A DNA stretch of 64,000 nt from Comamonas testosteroni (GCF_030505195.1 NZ_CP129672.1:2638501-2702500), one strand, 5' to 3'. Counted from the stretch's first letter, positions 53,544 to 63,300 are shown. Notes: generated by a model from the letters alone, not told the origin. Translations and numbers: made by a program.

Positions 53544-53814
53544 CGTGATCCGCGTCAAGGACTACGAAGAAGCCCTGGCCAACGACACTCCGTTCGGCCT
53601 GTCGGCCGGCATTGCCACCACCAGCCTCAAGCACGCCACGCACTTCAAGCGCCACAGCCAGGCCGGCATGGTCATGGTCAACCTGCTCACGGCGGGCGTG
53701 GACTATCACGTGCCGTTTGGCGGTCGCAAGTGATCGAGCTACGGCCCGCGCGAGCAGGGCCGGTATGCCCAGGAGTTCTACACCACGGTGAAGACGGCCT
53801 ATACGCTGGCGTGA
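53533..53814 (+). pseudogene. 3' fragment of the aldehyde dehydrogenase gene (duplicate)
   Basis: This copies 50150-50437 of the 2-oxoglutarate semialdehyde dehydrogenase gene (SVIRVKDYEEALANDTPFGL onward). It has lost a 6-bp GTGTCC and has a G-to-T change that makes TGA after PFGGRK (53731-53733). The flank to about 53860 also matches the DNA after the intact gene (TTCAAGCAAGCTGCAAAGCT against TTCAAGCAAGTTGCAAAGCT). It has no start codon or catalytic Cys and cannot make an active enzyme. Confidence 0.9.
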
Positions 53815-53874
53815 TGATTGGGGTTGTTCAAGCAAGCTGCAAAGCTTGAACGGCCCACTTTCCTCTAGAACTTG

Positions 53875-54141
53875 CTATTTTTTCTGGGTTAGGTTGTAAA
53901 CGATGGCGTGCACAATACCTGGCAGACTGCCCCAATCAAGCAAAAATGCTAACCATGCCAAGCCATTCATGGGATTGTTGGGAAATAAAGAAAACCCAAT
54001 GAACGCAAGAATTCCGCCGAGCAGGGGTATCCAAGATGGCGACGGTTGCTTTTTTATGAACGCCACATAAAAGCAGCGCCAATTCAGGAATGACAGCCAA
54101 GTGCCGACCAGAAGCAACAAAGCGCACAGGACAATCATCAT
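53875..54141 (-). CDS. Small membrane protein, unknown function
   Basis: An 88-residue hydrophobic protein with about three membrane segments: MIVLCALLLLVGTWLSFLNW, SWIPLLGGILAFIGFSLF and LAWLAFLLDWGSLPGIVHAI. It ends in NLTQKK. GC is low for this window (one 60-base line counts 38%). I do not recognise the family. It sits alone between duplicated fragments and looks imported; an immunity-like or orphan protein is possible but unproven. The open frame and hydrophobic pattern make it probably real. Confidence 0.6.
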   Translation of the reverse strand: MMIVLCALLLLVGTWLSFLNWRCFYVAFIKKQPSPSWIPLLGGILAFIGFSLFPNNPMNGLAWLAFLLDWGSLPGIVHAIVYNLTQKK

Positions 54142-54421
54142 GACAAATAAACACCCACGCCCACAGGAGTCAGAATCATAGGCATCAATCTAGCACTGGC
54201 GCTCCCTAGCGCTTGAATCGTGGGAGATTCTGACGTGACTCGCAGTTAGCGCTCATGCAGGTTGTAGCGGCTTGTTTCCCGCGCCAGCAAGACTCTGAAG
54301 GCTTGGCAAAAGTTCTATGAATCATAAAAGAAGCCACCGGCCCAAGCTTAGCGGCTGACGCGGGGTTGCAGGTGGCTTTTTTATTTTTAAGATCGCCCCA
54401 ATGCAGGCTTTCTCTTGCCTG
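54142..54421 (+). other. Low-GC intergenic region between duplicated segments
   Basis: This region holds no convincing gene. It contains short inverted sequences (CTGGCGCTCCCTAGCGCTTG near 54193) and the terminator at 54333. It is the right part of the foreign-looking insert between the two copies of the cyclase/lrgB tails. Confidence 0.5.
54333..54388 (+). terminator. Intrinsic terminator-like hairpin
   Basis: GCCACC and GGTGGC arms enclose a 32-nt GC-rich loop and are followed by T6ATTTTT on the plus strand. No intact plus-strand gene lies just before it, so it was probably carried in with the insert. Confidence 0.6.
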
Positions 54422-54497
54422 ATTCATCGGGGTGCCGCTCAAGATCCGCGGTGGCGACGTCGCGCCGCTGCGCCCGATTGTCATTCCGGTGCGCTGA
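54422..54497 (+). pseudogene. 3' fragment of a cyclase-family gene (duplicate)
   Basis: It reads FIGVPLKIRGGDVAPLRPIV and ends IPVR-stop, against FIGNPLKIRGGDAAPLRPIA...IPVR in the intact cyclase gene ending at 53345. A TGA lies directly upstream in frame. It is more diverged than the lrgB duplicate beside it, so it may come from a related but not identical gene. Confidence 0.85.
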
Positions 54498-54547
54498 GGG
54501 CTGCGCTTGCCGGAGCCAGTCCCTGAGCGTAGGTAGCGCAGGGCCGG

Positions 54548-55243
54548 TCAGAAAAACAGTGTCCGCACCCAGGGCGCGGCCAGCACGTTCACGGCACCGG
54601 CAATCATCATCACCAGCGATGCCATCACGGCCTGCACCTCGCCGGCCTGGCGCGCCCGGGCCACGCCGCTGCCATGGGCAGCTCCACCCCAGCTGGCGCC
54701 CGTGGCCAGCTTGCTGCGGATGCGGGGCAGCACACGCAGCACGGTCTCGCCCAGCAGCATGGCACTGACGCCGGTCAGCAGAACGAACAGGGCCGCCAGA
54801 TCGGTGGGGCCGCCCAGCACTTTCTCGGCCTCGATTGCAAACGGTGTCGTGATGCTGCGCACGGCCAGGCCTTTTTGCAGCGCCTCGGAAAGGCCGAACA
54901 TATCGGCAAACGCAATGGTGGTGGATATGGAGACCAGGCTGGCCACGACCACGCCGGTGGCTATCGACATCCAGTGCTTGCGCAGCAGCTTGCGGTTCTC
55001 GTACAGAGGCAGTGCAAATGCCACCGTAGTGGGGCCCAGCAGCCAGACCAGCCAGTGGGTCTGGGCAATGTACTGCGGGTAGCTGACATGGGTCAGCAGC
55101 GACAGGCCGATCAGCACCATGGGGGTGGCGACTATGGGCATCAGCAACGGGTGGGGATGCTTGCGATACAGACGCTTGTTGACCCAGTAACAGGCCACGG
55201 TGGCCAGCAGCGACAGCAGGCCGATGACTTCATTCGACAGCAT
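54548..55243 (-). CDS. LrgB/CidB-family membrane protein
   Basis: A 231-residue protein with six or seven membrane segments. It has KHPHPLLMPIVATPMVLIGL, VWLLGPTTVAFALPLYENRK and AVRSITTPFAIEAEKVLGG, the core LrgB/YohK pattern. With the LrgA-type protein encoded 3 bp upstream it forms a holin-like pair tied in various bacteria to murein turnover or export of pyruvate or similar acids. The last 54 codons exist as a second copy at 53382-53543. Confidence 0.88.
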   Translation of the reverse strand: MLSNEVIGLLSLLATVACYWVNKRLYRKHPHPLLMPIVATPMVLIGLSLLTHVSYPQYIAQTHWLVWLLGPTTVAFALPLYENRKLLRKHWMSIATGVVVASLVSISTTIAFADMFGLSEALQKGLAVRSITTPFAIEAEKVLGGPTDLAALFVLLTGVSAMLLGETVLRVLPRIRSKLATGASWGGAAHGSGVARARQAGEVQAVMASLVMMIAGAVNVLAAPWVRTLFF

Positions 55244-55246
55244 GGC

Positions 55247-55723
55247 TTACTCCTCATCCAGGGCCGAGGCATCGCGGCTGGACTTGCGCCGTGCCAGCCA
55301 CAACTCGAAGCGATAGACACGATCGACAGCCAGTGCGGTCACGGCCATCACGCAGGCTGTGCTGGCCACGATGACGGCCAGGATGCGCAAGCCCTGGTGG
55401 CGAATCAGGTCGGGGTATTCGGTGACCACCAGCATGGCAGGCACGAAGAACAGCAGCATCTCGGCCAGCAGCCAGTTGGTGCCGCTTTGCAGCCAGCGTG
55501 CTTTGACCAGGCCCGAAAAAAGGCCCACGGCCAGCAGGCCGAAACCGATCAGGCCGGCCGGCATGCTCCAGCCGAAATGCTGGCGCAGCACATCCATGGC
55601 AATCCAGATGGCGCTGAGCAGGCACACTTGCAACGCGGCCCTGAGCAGCTGCCAGAGTGTCCGGGCAAAAGAATGGCTGCCGCCCTGGGCGCGAGGGGCG
55701 ACAGCTTCCGTAATCTGTGACAT
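55247..55723 (-). CDS. LrgA/CidA-family holin-like protein
   Basis: A 158-residue protein with four membrane segments. LLSAIWIAMDVLRQHFGWSM, PAGLIGFGLLAVGLF and LLAEMLLFFVPAMLVVTEYP are the CidA/LrgA core. A 30-residue N-terminal extension and a charged C-terminal tail (RRKSSRDASALDEE) are longer than in many homologues. Three bases separate it from lrgB. It diverges from a LysR gene, the CidR-like arrangement. Confidence 0.88.
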   Translation of the reverse strand: MSQITEAVAPRAQGGSHSFARTLWQLLRAALQVCLLSAIWIAMDVLRQHFGWSMPAGLIGFGLLAVGLFSGLVKARWLQSGTNWLLAEMLLFFVPAMLVVTEYPDLIRHQGLRILAVIVASTACVMAVTALAVDRVYRFELWLARRKSSRDASALDEE

Positions 55724-55755
55724 GCGTGAATTCTAGGGTTTACACCCATATTCAT

Positions 55756-55770
55756 AAAATGACTTATTTT
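55756..55770. promoter_or_regulatory. Candidate LysR operator between lrgA and lysR
   Basis: AAAAT-GACTT-ATTTT is an exact inverted repeat in the 76-bp AT-rich gap between the divergent lrgA and LysR genes. The region TTCATAAAATGACTTATTTT also holds likely -10 elements for both sides. Confidence 0.45.
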
Positions 55771-55799
55771 CATTTTTTCCATGCGTAAAAGGAATTGTC

Positions 55800-56714
55800 A
55801 TGGACTTGCGCGCCCTGCGCTATTTCATTGAGGTGGTGCGCCAGAACGGATTCACCCGTGCGGCCGAAACCCTGCATGTGACCCAGCCCACCATCAGCAA
55901 GATGGTCAAGGCGCTGGAAGATGAATTCGGTGGCCGTTTGCTGCTGCGCGAGGGGCGGGGTGTGCAGCTCACCGATGCCGGCCAGGTGGTCTATGACCGC
56001 GGACTGGAGATTCTTGAACAGGCCCAGCTGCTGCGCCGGCAGGTGGCCGAGGTGGATCACATCACGCGCGGCGAGCTGTCCCTGGGCATCATGCCCACCA
56101 CGGGCCATTACATGGCACCGGTGATCGCGCTGTTCCAGCAGCGCTATCCGGGTGTGAACCTGCAGGTCAACGAGCAGGGCGCGCGTGCCCAGTACCAGCT
56201 GATCCAGGAAGGCAAACTGGATATGGCGCTGGGCCTGTTCGCCGCTCCCGATCCGGCGCTGGAGCGCTACACCGTGGCGCGCCAGAAGACGCGCGTGGTG
56301 CTGCCTGCCCAGCAGGTGTCTGACCCCAGCCAACCCATGCGCTGGAGCGATCTGCGCGACCTGCCGTTTGTGCTCTACACCTCGGACTTTGCGCTGCACG
56401 AGCATGTGCTGCAGCAATGCGAGGCGGCTGGCTTCACGCCACAGGTCAAGCTGCAGACGCGCTACTGGGATTTCATAGGCCATCTGGTCGCGGCCCAGGT
56501 GGGCGTGGCCGTGATGTTCGAGCATGTCATCGCCCGCTATGACCCGCAGCGCGTGGCCAGCCGCCCGCTGGTGGAGCCCGAGATCCCCTGGAATGTGGCG
56601 CTGATGTGGCGGCCCGGCTATCTGTCGCGTGCGGCCCAGGCATGGCTCAACTGCGTGCGTGAGGTGTATCCACAGCCGCTCCTCGGTGCTGCGTTCCCGG
56701 ATTTTCAAAACTGA
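55800..56714 (+). CDS. LysR-family regulator of lrgAB (CidR-like)
   Basis: A 304-residue LysR protein: MDLRALRYFIEVVRQNGFTR, AAETLHVTQPTISKMVKALE, DEFGGRLLLREGRGVQLTDA, then an effector domain (GELSLGIMPTTGHYMAPVIA). N-terminal style and divergent pairing with lrgA match CidR/YwbI-type regulators, which respond to acetate or pyruvate metabolism in other bacteria. RBS AAGGAA lies 6 bp before the ATG. Confidence 0.88.
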   Translation: MDLRALRYFIEVVRQNGFTRAAETLHVTQPTISKMVKALEDEFGGRLLLREGRGVQLTDAGQVVYDRGLEILEQAQLLRRQVAEVDHITRGELSLGIMPTTGHYMAPVIALFQQRYPGVNLQVNEQGARAQYQLIQEGKLDMALGLFAAPDPALERYTVARQKTRVVLPAQQVSDPSQPMRWSDLRDLPFVLYTSDFALHEHVLQQCEAAGFTPQVKLQTRYWDFIGHLVAAQVGVAVMFEHVIARYDPQRVASRPLVEPEIPWNVALMWRPGYLSRAAQAWLNCVREVYPQPLLGAAFPDFQN

Positions 56715-56760
56715 TAGCTGTTTTCCTATGTCCAGTAAGCGATGCAAGGCATTCTGATGC
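56703..56760 (+). repeat. Comamonadaceae-type intergenic repeat, partial
   Basis: AAAACTGATAGCTGTTTTCC followed by TATGTCCAGTAAGCGATGCA resembles the element at 58525-58590. It overlaps the end of the LysR gene by a few codons. Confidence 0.45.
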
Positions 56761-56799
56761 TTGATGTCAGTCCTGGCCTTTGTTGCTAAGCTCGCCGCC

Positions 56800-57435
56800 A
56801 TGCCCCGTCCGTTCTCTTCCAATCGCTCCAGCAACCTGCGCCGCAGCACTGCGGTGCGCCAGCCCTCGCCCCGGCCCGAGGTCACGCGCCTGCTGTGCTT
56901 TCACAAGCCCTATGGAGTGCTCAGCCAGTTCACGCCCGAGGGCAAGTGGCAGGGCCTCAAGGACTGGATCGATGTGCCCGATGTCTATGTGGCGGGCCGG
57001 CTCGATGCCGACAGCGAAGGCCTGCTGCTGCTGACCAATGACGGCCAGTTGCAGGCCCGCATTGCCGACCCGCGCCACAAGATGGAGAAGACCTACTGGG
57101 TGCAGGTCGAAGGCATGCCTGACGAAGCTGCACTGCAGCGCCTGCGCGAGGGCGTGGAGCTGAGCGACGGCAAGACCCTTCCCGCCAGGGCCCGCCTGAT
57201 AGAGCCCCAGCCCAGCATGTGGCCGCGCAACCCGCCGATCCGCGTGCGCCAGAACATTCCCGATTGCTGGATCGAGCTCGTCATCCGCGAGGGCAGGAAC
57301 CGCCAGGTGCGCCGCATGACGGCCGCCGTCGGTCACCCCACGCTGCGGCTGGTGCGCATGGCCGTGGGGCCCTATTCGATTGACGGGCTGGAGCCCGGCC
57401 AGTGGCTGGATGTGTTGCCGCTCAGTGGTTCTTAG
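56800..57435 (+). CDS. rluE: Ribosomal large-subunit pseudouridine synthase E-type
   Basis: A 211-residue RsuA/RluE-family pseudouridine synthase. The catalytic Asp69 lies in AGRLDADSEGLLLLTNDG. LLCFHKPYGVLSQFTPEGKW and IREGRNRQVRRMTAAVGHPT are family blocks. It lacks the N-terminal S4 domain of RsuA and RluB, as RluE does. RluE modifies 23S rRNA U2457. ATG 56800 is used. Its stop codon overlaps the stop of the convergent gene (57432-57435). Confidence 0.9.
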   Translation: MPRPFSSNRSSNLRRSTAVRQPSPRPEVTRLLCFHKPYGVLSQFTPEGKWQGLKDWIDVPDVYVAGRLDADSEGLLLLTNDGQLQARIADPRHKMEKTYWVQVEGMPDEAALQRLREGVELSDGKTLPARARLIEPQPSMWPRNPPIRVRQNIPDCWIELVIREGRNRQVRRMTAAVGHPTLRLVRMAVGPYSIDGLEPGQWLDVLPLSGS

Positions 57436-58517
57436 CGCAAAGCATCGAGCCGCTGCAGCTCATCTTCATCTTGCGGCAAGGCCGCTGCCTGCCAGCGTGG
57501 CAGAGCCGGCCAGGGGCGAAAGCGATTCCAGCCCACTTGCACCTCCTGCAGATTGCCCCGCAGCAATGGAAGAGCGGTTGTCAGCTCGGATTGGCGAGTC
57601 CGCACGCATTCGCGCAGCGATTGCATGGCTTGCTGGCCACGCCCGAAAAAGCGCTGTCTGCCCAACCAATCGGGGGACGGCTGGCATTGGGCATAGGCCA
57701 GTGGCAGGCTGCTGGCCTTTCCTTCCACCACGGAAATCAGGGCCTGCAGATGCATGTTGAGCTGCTCCTGCGGCATCAGACCTGCCAGTTGCAACTCCAG
57801 CGCATCCTCATGAAAGCGATAGCGTGCGGGCAGTGCGGCGCTCAGGGTATAGCTGCTGCCGCTGCGCGAGTGGGCACGGTGACTCAGGATGCGGCTGCCT
57901 TGGTCCAGCATCGGGCGGACCAACTGCAACAAGGCCTGCTGGTGCTCGGCATCGTTGTGCTTCAGGGGGATGATCAGCCGCGTGCTGTCATAGCCGCGCC
58001 ATTGCTCGCGCCAGACCATCCAGCCCGCCGTATGCGGTACGAAGAAAATCAGGGTGATCAGGCAGAGCATGGGCACAATGCCCGCCGCCAGTGACCAGGC
58101 CGCCCTGATCTCGGCAGCGGCAGCGGCCTCCTCACCCAGGCTGACGAGATTGCCGCTCAGCTTGATGAGGGTGGCAAGACTGATGGCAAACACCAGACCA
58201 CAGATCAAAGAAAGCTGCTCGGGCGAATAAAGGCTATCGGGCAGATGAATCAGGGTGGCCAGTGCGGCAGCGCATCCCAGCAGAGTCACGGCTGCGGACA
58301 GCAGATAAAACAGGGCGCAAGGGGCCTGCTGCTGGATATCGAGGGCCGGGTTCTGTTCCAGCTCGCGCCGCAACTGCCTGCGGCGCCACCAGCACAGCAG
58401 CGGCCAGAGCAGGGTTCTGACCGCCAGGCCGGCGAGCATGCTGATAAACAGCGCCGAAAAAGCCCATAGCAGCAAGGCTGCCATCAGTAAGAGACCCAGT
58501 CCGACCAGCCAGTTCAT
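57432..58517 (-). CDS. Membrane protein of unknown function
   Basis: A 361-residue protein with about five membrane segments in the first 170 residues (LGLLLMAALLLWAFSALFIS, LFYLLSAAVTLLGCAAALAT, LICGLVFAISLATLIKLSGN, LAAGIVPMLCLITLIFFVPH) and a soluble C-terminal domain of about 190 residues. I do not recognise a family. The soluble part ends in an acidic LPQDEDELQRLDALR tail. It stands alone, convergent with rluE. Confidence 0.65.
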   Translation of the reverse strand: MNWLVGLGLLLMAALLLWAFSALFISMLAGLAVRTLLWPLLCWWRRRQLRRELEQNPALDIQQQAPCALFYLLSAAVTLLGCAAALATLIHLPDSLYSPEQLSLICGLVFAISLATLIKLSGNLVSLGEEAAAAAEIRAAWSLAAGIVPMLCLITLIFFVPHTAGWMVWREQWRGYDSTRLIIPLKHNDAEHQQALLQLVRPMLDQGSRILSHRAHSRSGSSYTLSAALPARYRFHEDALELQLAGLMPQEQLNMHLQALISVVEGKASSLPLAYAQCQPSPDWLGRQRFFGRGQQAMQSLRECVRTRQSELTTALPLLRGNLQEVQVGWNRFRPWPALPRWQAAALPQDEDELQRLDALR

Positions 58518-58524
58518 GCCCGCG

Positions 58525-58590
58525 ATTGTCCTTTTGAATTGATAGCTGCGTGTGTTTGATGGACAAGCAATCTAGCCTGTTTTAAATGAA
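58525..58590 (-). repeat. Comamonadaceae-type intergenic repeat
   Basis: Plus-strand TTTTGAATTGATAGCTGCGT, then TTTGATGGACAAGCAATCTA and GCCTGTTTTAAAT. The GATAGCTG...TTGATGGACAAG...CTGTTTT layout matches an element that I associate with many intergenic gaps of this family. It directly precedes the terminator at 58589. Confidence 0.55.
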
Positions 58591-58623
58591 AAAACGCGCT
58601 GCCTGCAATCGCAGGTCAGCGCG
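58589..58623 (-). terminator. Intrinsic terminator of the secreted-protein gene
   Basis: CGCGCTGCCTGC and GCAGGTCAGCGCG pair with one bulge around a short loop, and T6 follows on the minus strand. It lies 20 bp past the stop at 58643. Confidence 0.85.
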
Positions 58624-58642
58624 ATGGTTTGATGCTACAGGT

Positions 58643-59125
58643 TTAGCTGCAGCTCTTGTTGTTGGCGCCGTGCATGCCGGCAGCCTTGGCATCGGCCTCG
58701 CTCATGTACTTGCCGTTCTTGGTCGTGCCGTAAAAGCGGGTGCCGGGGCAGTGATAGATCTTGCTGTCCTCATTGGCCCAGACCTTGCCTGCACCGCCGC
58801 CAGGTGCGGCGGCGGCGGCCGGTTTGGCGCCTGCAGCTGCCTTGGCAGTGGCCTGCTGATCAATGCCCTTGCGGCCCGAGCAAGCTCCCTTGGAGGACGC
58901 CGCGCTCATGGTGGTGCCATCCTTGCAGACAAAGGTCTGCATGTCCGCCTTGGCAGCGGCAGGGGCCGGCACTGTCTTGGCTGCGGGTTCTGCCGCCGGC
59001 TTGGCGGGCATGGGGGCTGTTTTGGCAGCTGGTGCGGCAGGTGCCGCTGCCGGTGTCTGAGCAAGGCTCGCCCATGAGCTGCTGACCAGGGCTGAAGCCA
59101 GGCAAATTTTCCATAAACTGCGCAT
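58643..59125 (-). CDS. Small secreted Ala/Pro-rich protein, DUF3761-like
   Basis: A 160-residue protein with signal peptide MRSLWKICLASALVSSSWAS. A long Ala/Pro/Lys linker (about 24-60) leads to FVCKDGTTMSAASSKGACSG, the DUF3761-type cysteine motif, a second Ala-rich linker, and a C-terminal module VWANEDSKIYHCPGTRFYGT...GKYMSEADAKAAGMH...SC seen in many small secreted proteins of Burkholderiales. The C-terminal module with its two Cys may bind metal or DNA; function unknown. Confidence 0.75.
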   Translation of the reverse strand: MRSLWKICLASALVSSSWASLAQTPAAAPAAPAAKTAPMPAKPAAEPAAKTVPAPAAAKADMQTFVCKDGTTMSAASSKGACSGRKGIDQQATAKAAAGAKPAAAAAPGGGAGKVWANEDSKIYHCPGTRFYGTTKNGKYMSEADAKAAGMHGANNKSCS

Positions 59126-59216
59126 ACGAACTCCCTCCAGTGATGTGATGTCACAAGGCGTGACAGGCGCATGCTGCTACGGAAGACCTGATTCCGCAAG
59201 CCTCGGCCGTCAGGAT

Positions 59217-59855
59217 TCAGGTCCCGCTGACATAGGGGTTCAGCTTGCGCTCGCGGCCAAAGCTGCTTTCCGGGCCATGTCCGGGGATGAAGATCGTCTG
59301 GTCCCCCATGGGCCACAGGCGCTGAACGATGGAGTCGATCAGCTGCTGATGATTGCCCTGCGGGAAGTCCGTGCGGCCGATGCTGCCGGCAAACAGCACA
59401 TCGCCGACAAAGGCGCGGTCGATCTGCGGTGAGTGGAAGACCACATGGCCGGGCGTGTGACCTGGGCAGTGGCGCACGTTCAGCGTTTCCTGGCCGATGC
59501 TCACCGTATCGCCGTCATGCAGCCAGCGTGAGGGCACAAAAGGCTCGGAATGGGGAAAGCCGAACATGGCGCCCTGTTGGGGCAGGCCGTCGATCCAGAA
59601 CTGGTCGCCCTCATGCGGGCCAATGATGGGCAGCTCGTACTTGGCCGCCAGCTCGCTGGTGCCGCCCGCGTGGTCGATATGGGCGTGGGTGATCCAGATG
59701 GCCTTGAGATTCAGGCCCAGGCGCTCCACCTCCCACTCGATCTGCTCGATATCTCCGCCAGGGTCGATGACGGCCGCATCCATGGTCTGGTCGCACCAGA
59801 CGAGAGAGCAGTTCTGTTGAAAGGCGGTGACGGGGACAGTGTGATATTGCAACAT
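59217..59855 (-). CDS. Glyoxalase II-like metallo-beta-lactamase-fold hydrolase
   Basis: A 212-residue MBL-fold protein. Metal ligands lie in THAHIDHAGG (His57, His59, Asp61, His62), HCPGHTPGHVVFH, VGDVLFAGSIGRTDFPQGNH and FIPGHGPESSFGRERKLNPY. The family hydrolyses S-lactoylglutathione or related thioesters. The start is the ATG ending at 59855, preceding MLQYHTVPVTAFQQNCSLVW, the normal family N-terminus; the frame extends further upstream without similarity. Confidence 0.9.
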   Translation of the reverse strand: MLQYHTVPVTAFQQNCSLVWCDQTMDAAVIDPGGDIEQIEWEVERLGLNLKAIWITHAHIDHAGGTSELAAKYELPIIGPHEGDQFWIDGLPQQGAMFGFPHSEPFVPSRWLHDGDTVSIGQETLNVRHCPGHTPGHVVFHSPQIDRAFVGDVLFAGSIGRTDFPQGNHQQLIDSIVQRLWPMGDQTIFIPGHGPESSFGRERKLNPYVSGT

Positions 59856-60195
59856 GGGTGACTTGTATTTTTCGGGCGTTTGCGTAGTCTCGCGGGCTGC
59901 GAACCCCGCAAGCATGACACGGCATGGTCGAGGCATCACAAATGCCCGCTCAGATTTCGACGTCATCCCTCATTTGAGCTAGCATGGATGCGAGTGCCCC
60001 ATTTTGGTGCGGGCTGCTAAAACGTATTTGTGCTGCAAGGCAGCGGGCATTCGCTTCATGGGAGGCGGCCCGACACAGTTTCAAGATCGTTCAGGCCGTG
60101 CCAATGCCCATGCAAGCAAGTTCCTCCTGCGGTAGGAATGGTTGGGAGCGGGTCGGCCCGAATGGAACCAGTTTTTAAACTCCAGGAGACTCCTC
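59856..60195 (+). other. Intergenic region before pntA
   Basis: A 340-bp region between divergent genes. The only clear signal is the pntA ribosome site AGGAG at about 60184-60188. I see no convincing promoter pair or small gene. Confidence 0.5.
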
Positions 60196-61854
60196 GTGTC
60201 TACCTCTTCCAACCCGCCGACCGACGTCCAGCGCACTGACGCGCAGCGTAGTGACGCCCAGCGTAGTGACGCCCAACGCATCGGCATTCCACGGGAAACC
60301 TTTCCGTTGGAAAAGCGCGTGGCCACCGTGCCTGATGTGGTCGAAAAGCTCATCAAGCTGGGCTTTTCGGTCGCCATCGAATCGGGCGCTGGCGATGCCG
60401 CCAACTTCAGCGATGACGCTTATCGCGCAGTGGGTGCCGAGGTGCTGCCCAACGCTGCTGCGGTCTGGGCCGCTGCCGACATCCTCTTCAAGGTGCGCCC
60501 GCCCACCTCGGAGGAAGTCGCGCTGATGCGCGAAGGCCAGATCCTGATCGACTTCATCTGGCCGGCCCAGAATCCCGATCTGATGCAGCAACTGGCCGCC
60601 AAGAAGGTGACCGTGCTGGCGATCGACTCGCTGCCCCGGACATTGAGCCGCGCGCAGAAGATGGATGCACTGACCTCCATGGCCGGTGTTTCGGGCTACC
60701 GCGCCGTGATCGAGGCAGCCAACGCCTTCGGCCGCTATTTCAACGGCCAGATCACGGCCGCAGGCAAGGTGCCGCCGGCCAAGGTCTTCATTGCTGGCGC
60801 TGGTGTGGCCGGTTTGTCGGCCATCGGCACGGCGGCCAATCTGGGCGCCATCGTGCGCGCCAACGACACGCGCGCCGAAGTGGCCGACCAGGTCACATCG
60901 CTGGGCGGTGAGTTCGTCAAGGTTGACTACGAAGAGGACGGAGCTGGCGGCGGCGGCTATGCCAAGGTCATGAGCGAGGGCTTCCAGGCTGCGCAGCGCC
61001 AGATGTATGCCCAGCAGGCCAGGGAGGCCGACATCATCATCACCACCGCGCTGATCCCCGGCAAACCCGCGCCCAAGCTCATCACGGCCGAGATGGTGCA
61101 GAGCATGAAGCCCGGCAGCGTGATCGTGGACATGGCGGCCGAGCAGGGCGGCAACTGCGAGCTGACCGTGCCCAATGAGGCCGTGGTGCGCCATGGCGTG
61201 ACCATCATCGGCTACACCGATCTGGCTTCACGACTGGCCAAGCAGTCGTCCACCTTGTACGCGACCAATCTGCTGCGCCTGGCCGAAGAGCTGTGCAAGG
61301 CCAAGGATGGCGTGGCCGTGGTGAATATGGAAGACGATGCGATTCGCGGGCTGACCGTGGTCAAGGACGGCGAAATCACCTGGCCTGCTCCGCCCCTTGC
61401 CCAGGCGCCCAAGCCCGCCCCCAAACCGGCTGCGGCTGTGGTGGAGCAAAAGAAAAGCGGCCACGGCCATGGCGCTGCCGGCCCGCTGCCTGCCAAGACC
61501 TTGGCCATTATTTTTGCGATTGCCGCCCTGGCCTTCTGGTTCATCGGTGCCTACGCGCCGGCGGCCTTCCTGGGTCACTTCACGGTGTTCGTGCTGGCTT
61601 GCTTCATCGGCTACATGGTGGTGTGGAATGTGACGCCTGCGTTGCACACGCCGCTGATGAGCGTGACCAACGCCATCTCTAGCATCATCGCCATTGGCGC
61701 CCTGGTGCAGATTGCCCCGCCTGGAACGGCGGGTACAGCTCGCCCTGATGATTTGATTCGTTGGCTGGCCTTTGCAGCGCTGGTGCTGACTGCCATCAAT
61801 ATGTTTGGCGGCTTTGCCGTGACACGTCGCATGCTGGCCATGTTCCGCAAATAA
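60196..61854 (+). CDS. pntA: NAD(P) transhydrogenase subunit alpha (fused alpha1-alpha2)
   Basis: A 552-residue protein. The NAD(H)-binding domain I covers about 30-400 ([69 protein letters not shown]). A Pro/Ala linker (about 405-430) leads to a four-helix membrane part ([20 protein letters not shown]...). E. coli PntA has the same two-part layout. The start is GTG 60196, with AGGAG 8 bp upstream. Residues 13-28 contain three tandem RxDAQ units not found in typical PntA. It couples proton flow to NADPH production with PntB. Confidence 0.93.
   Translation: MSTSSNPPTDVQRTDAQRSDAQRSDAQRIGIPRETFPLEKRVATVPDVVEKLIKLGFSVAIESGAGDAANFSDDAYRAVGAEVLPNAAAVWAAADILFKVRPPTSEEVALMREGQILIDFIWPAQNPDLMQQLAAKKVTVLAIDSLPRTLSRAQKMDALTSMAGVSGYRAVIEAANAFGRYFNGQITAAGKVPPAKVFIAGAGVAGLSAIGTAANLGAIVRANDTRAEVADQVTSLGGEFVKVDYEEDGAGGGGYAKVMSEGFQAAQRQMYAQQAREADIIITTALIPGKPAPKLITAEMVQSMKPGSVIVDMAAEQGGNCELTVPNEAVVRHGVTIIGYTDLASRLAKQSSTLYATNLLRLAEELCKAKDGVAVVNMEDDAIRGLTVVKDGEITWPAPPLAQAPKPAPKPAAAVVEQKKSGHGHGAAGPLPAKTLAIIFAIAALAFWFIGAYAPAAFLGHFTVFVLACFIGYMVVWNVTPALHTPLMSVTNAISSIIAIGALVQIAPPGTAGTARPDDLIRWLAFAALVLTAINMFGGFAVTRRMLAMFRK
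60232..60276 (+). repeat. 15-bp tandem repeat in pntA (three units)
   Basis: Units CGCACTGACGCGCAG, CGTAGTGACGCCCAG and CGTAGTGACGCCCAA are adjacent and in frame. They encode [15 protein letters not shown]. The last two differ in one base, which suggests recent slippage. Confidence 0.9.
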
Positions 61855-61881
61855 GAAGAACGAGCACAAGAGAGAAACACC

Positions 61882-63300
<1,419 letters not shown>

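Noticed and set aside
53326..53733. 135-codon plus-strand frame joining lrgB antisense to aldehyde dehydrogenase
   Set aside because: It is a by-product of the microhomology join; the first half is antisense lrgB sequence, so a functional fusion protein is unlikely.
54206..54484. 92-codon minus-strand frame
   Set aside because: It crosses a terminator and the duplicated cyclase tail; its composition fits no protein family.
60232..60276. pntA tandem repeat as a regulatory phase-variation switch
   Set aside because: The unit is 15 bp, so slippage keeps the reading frame and cannot turn the gene off.
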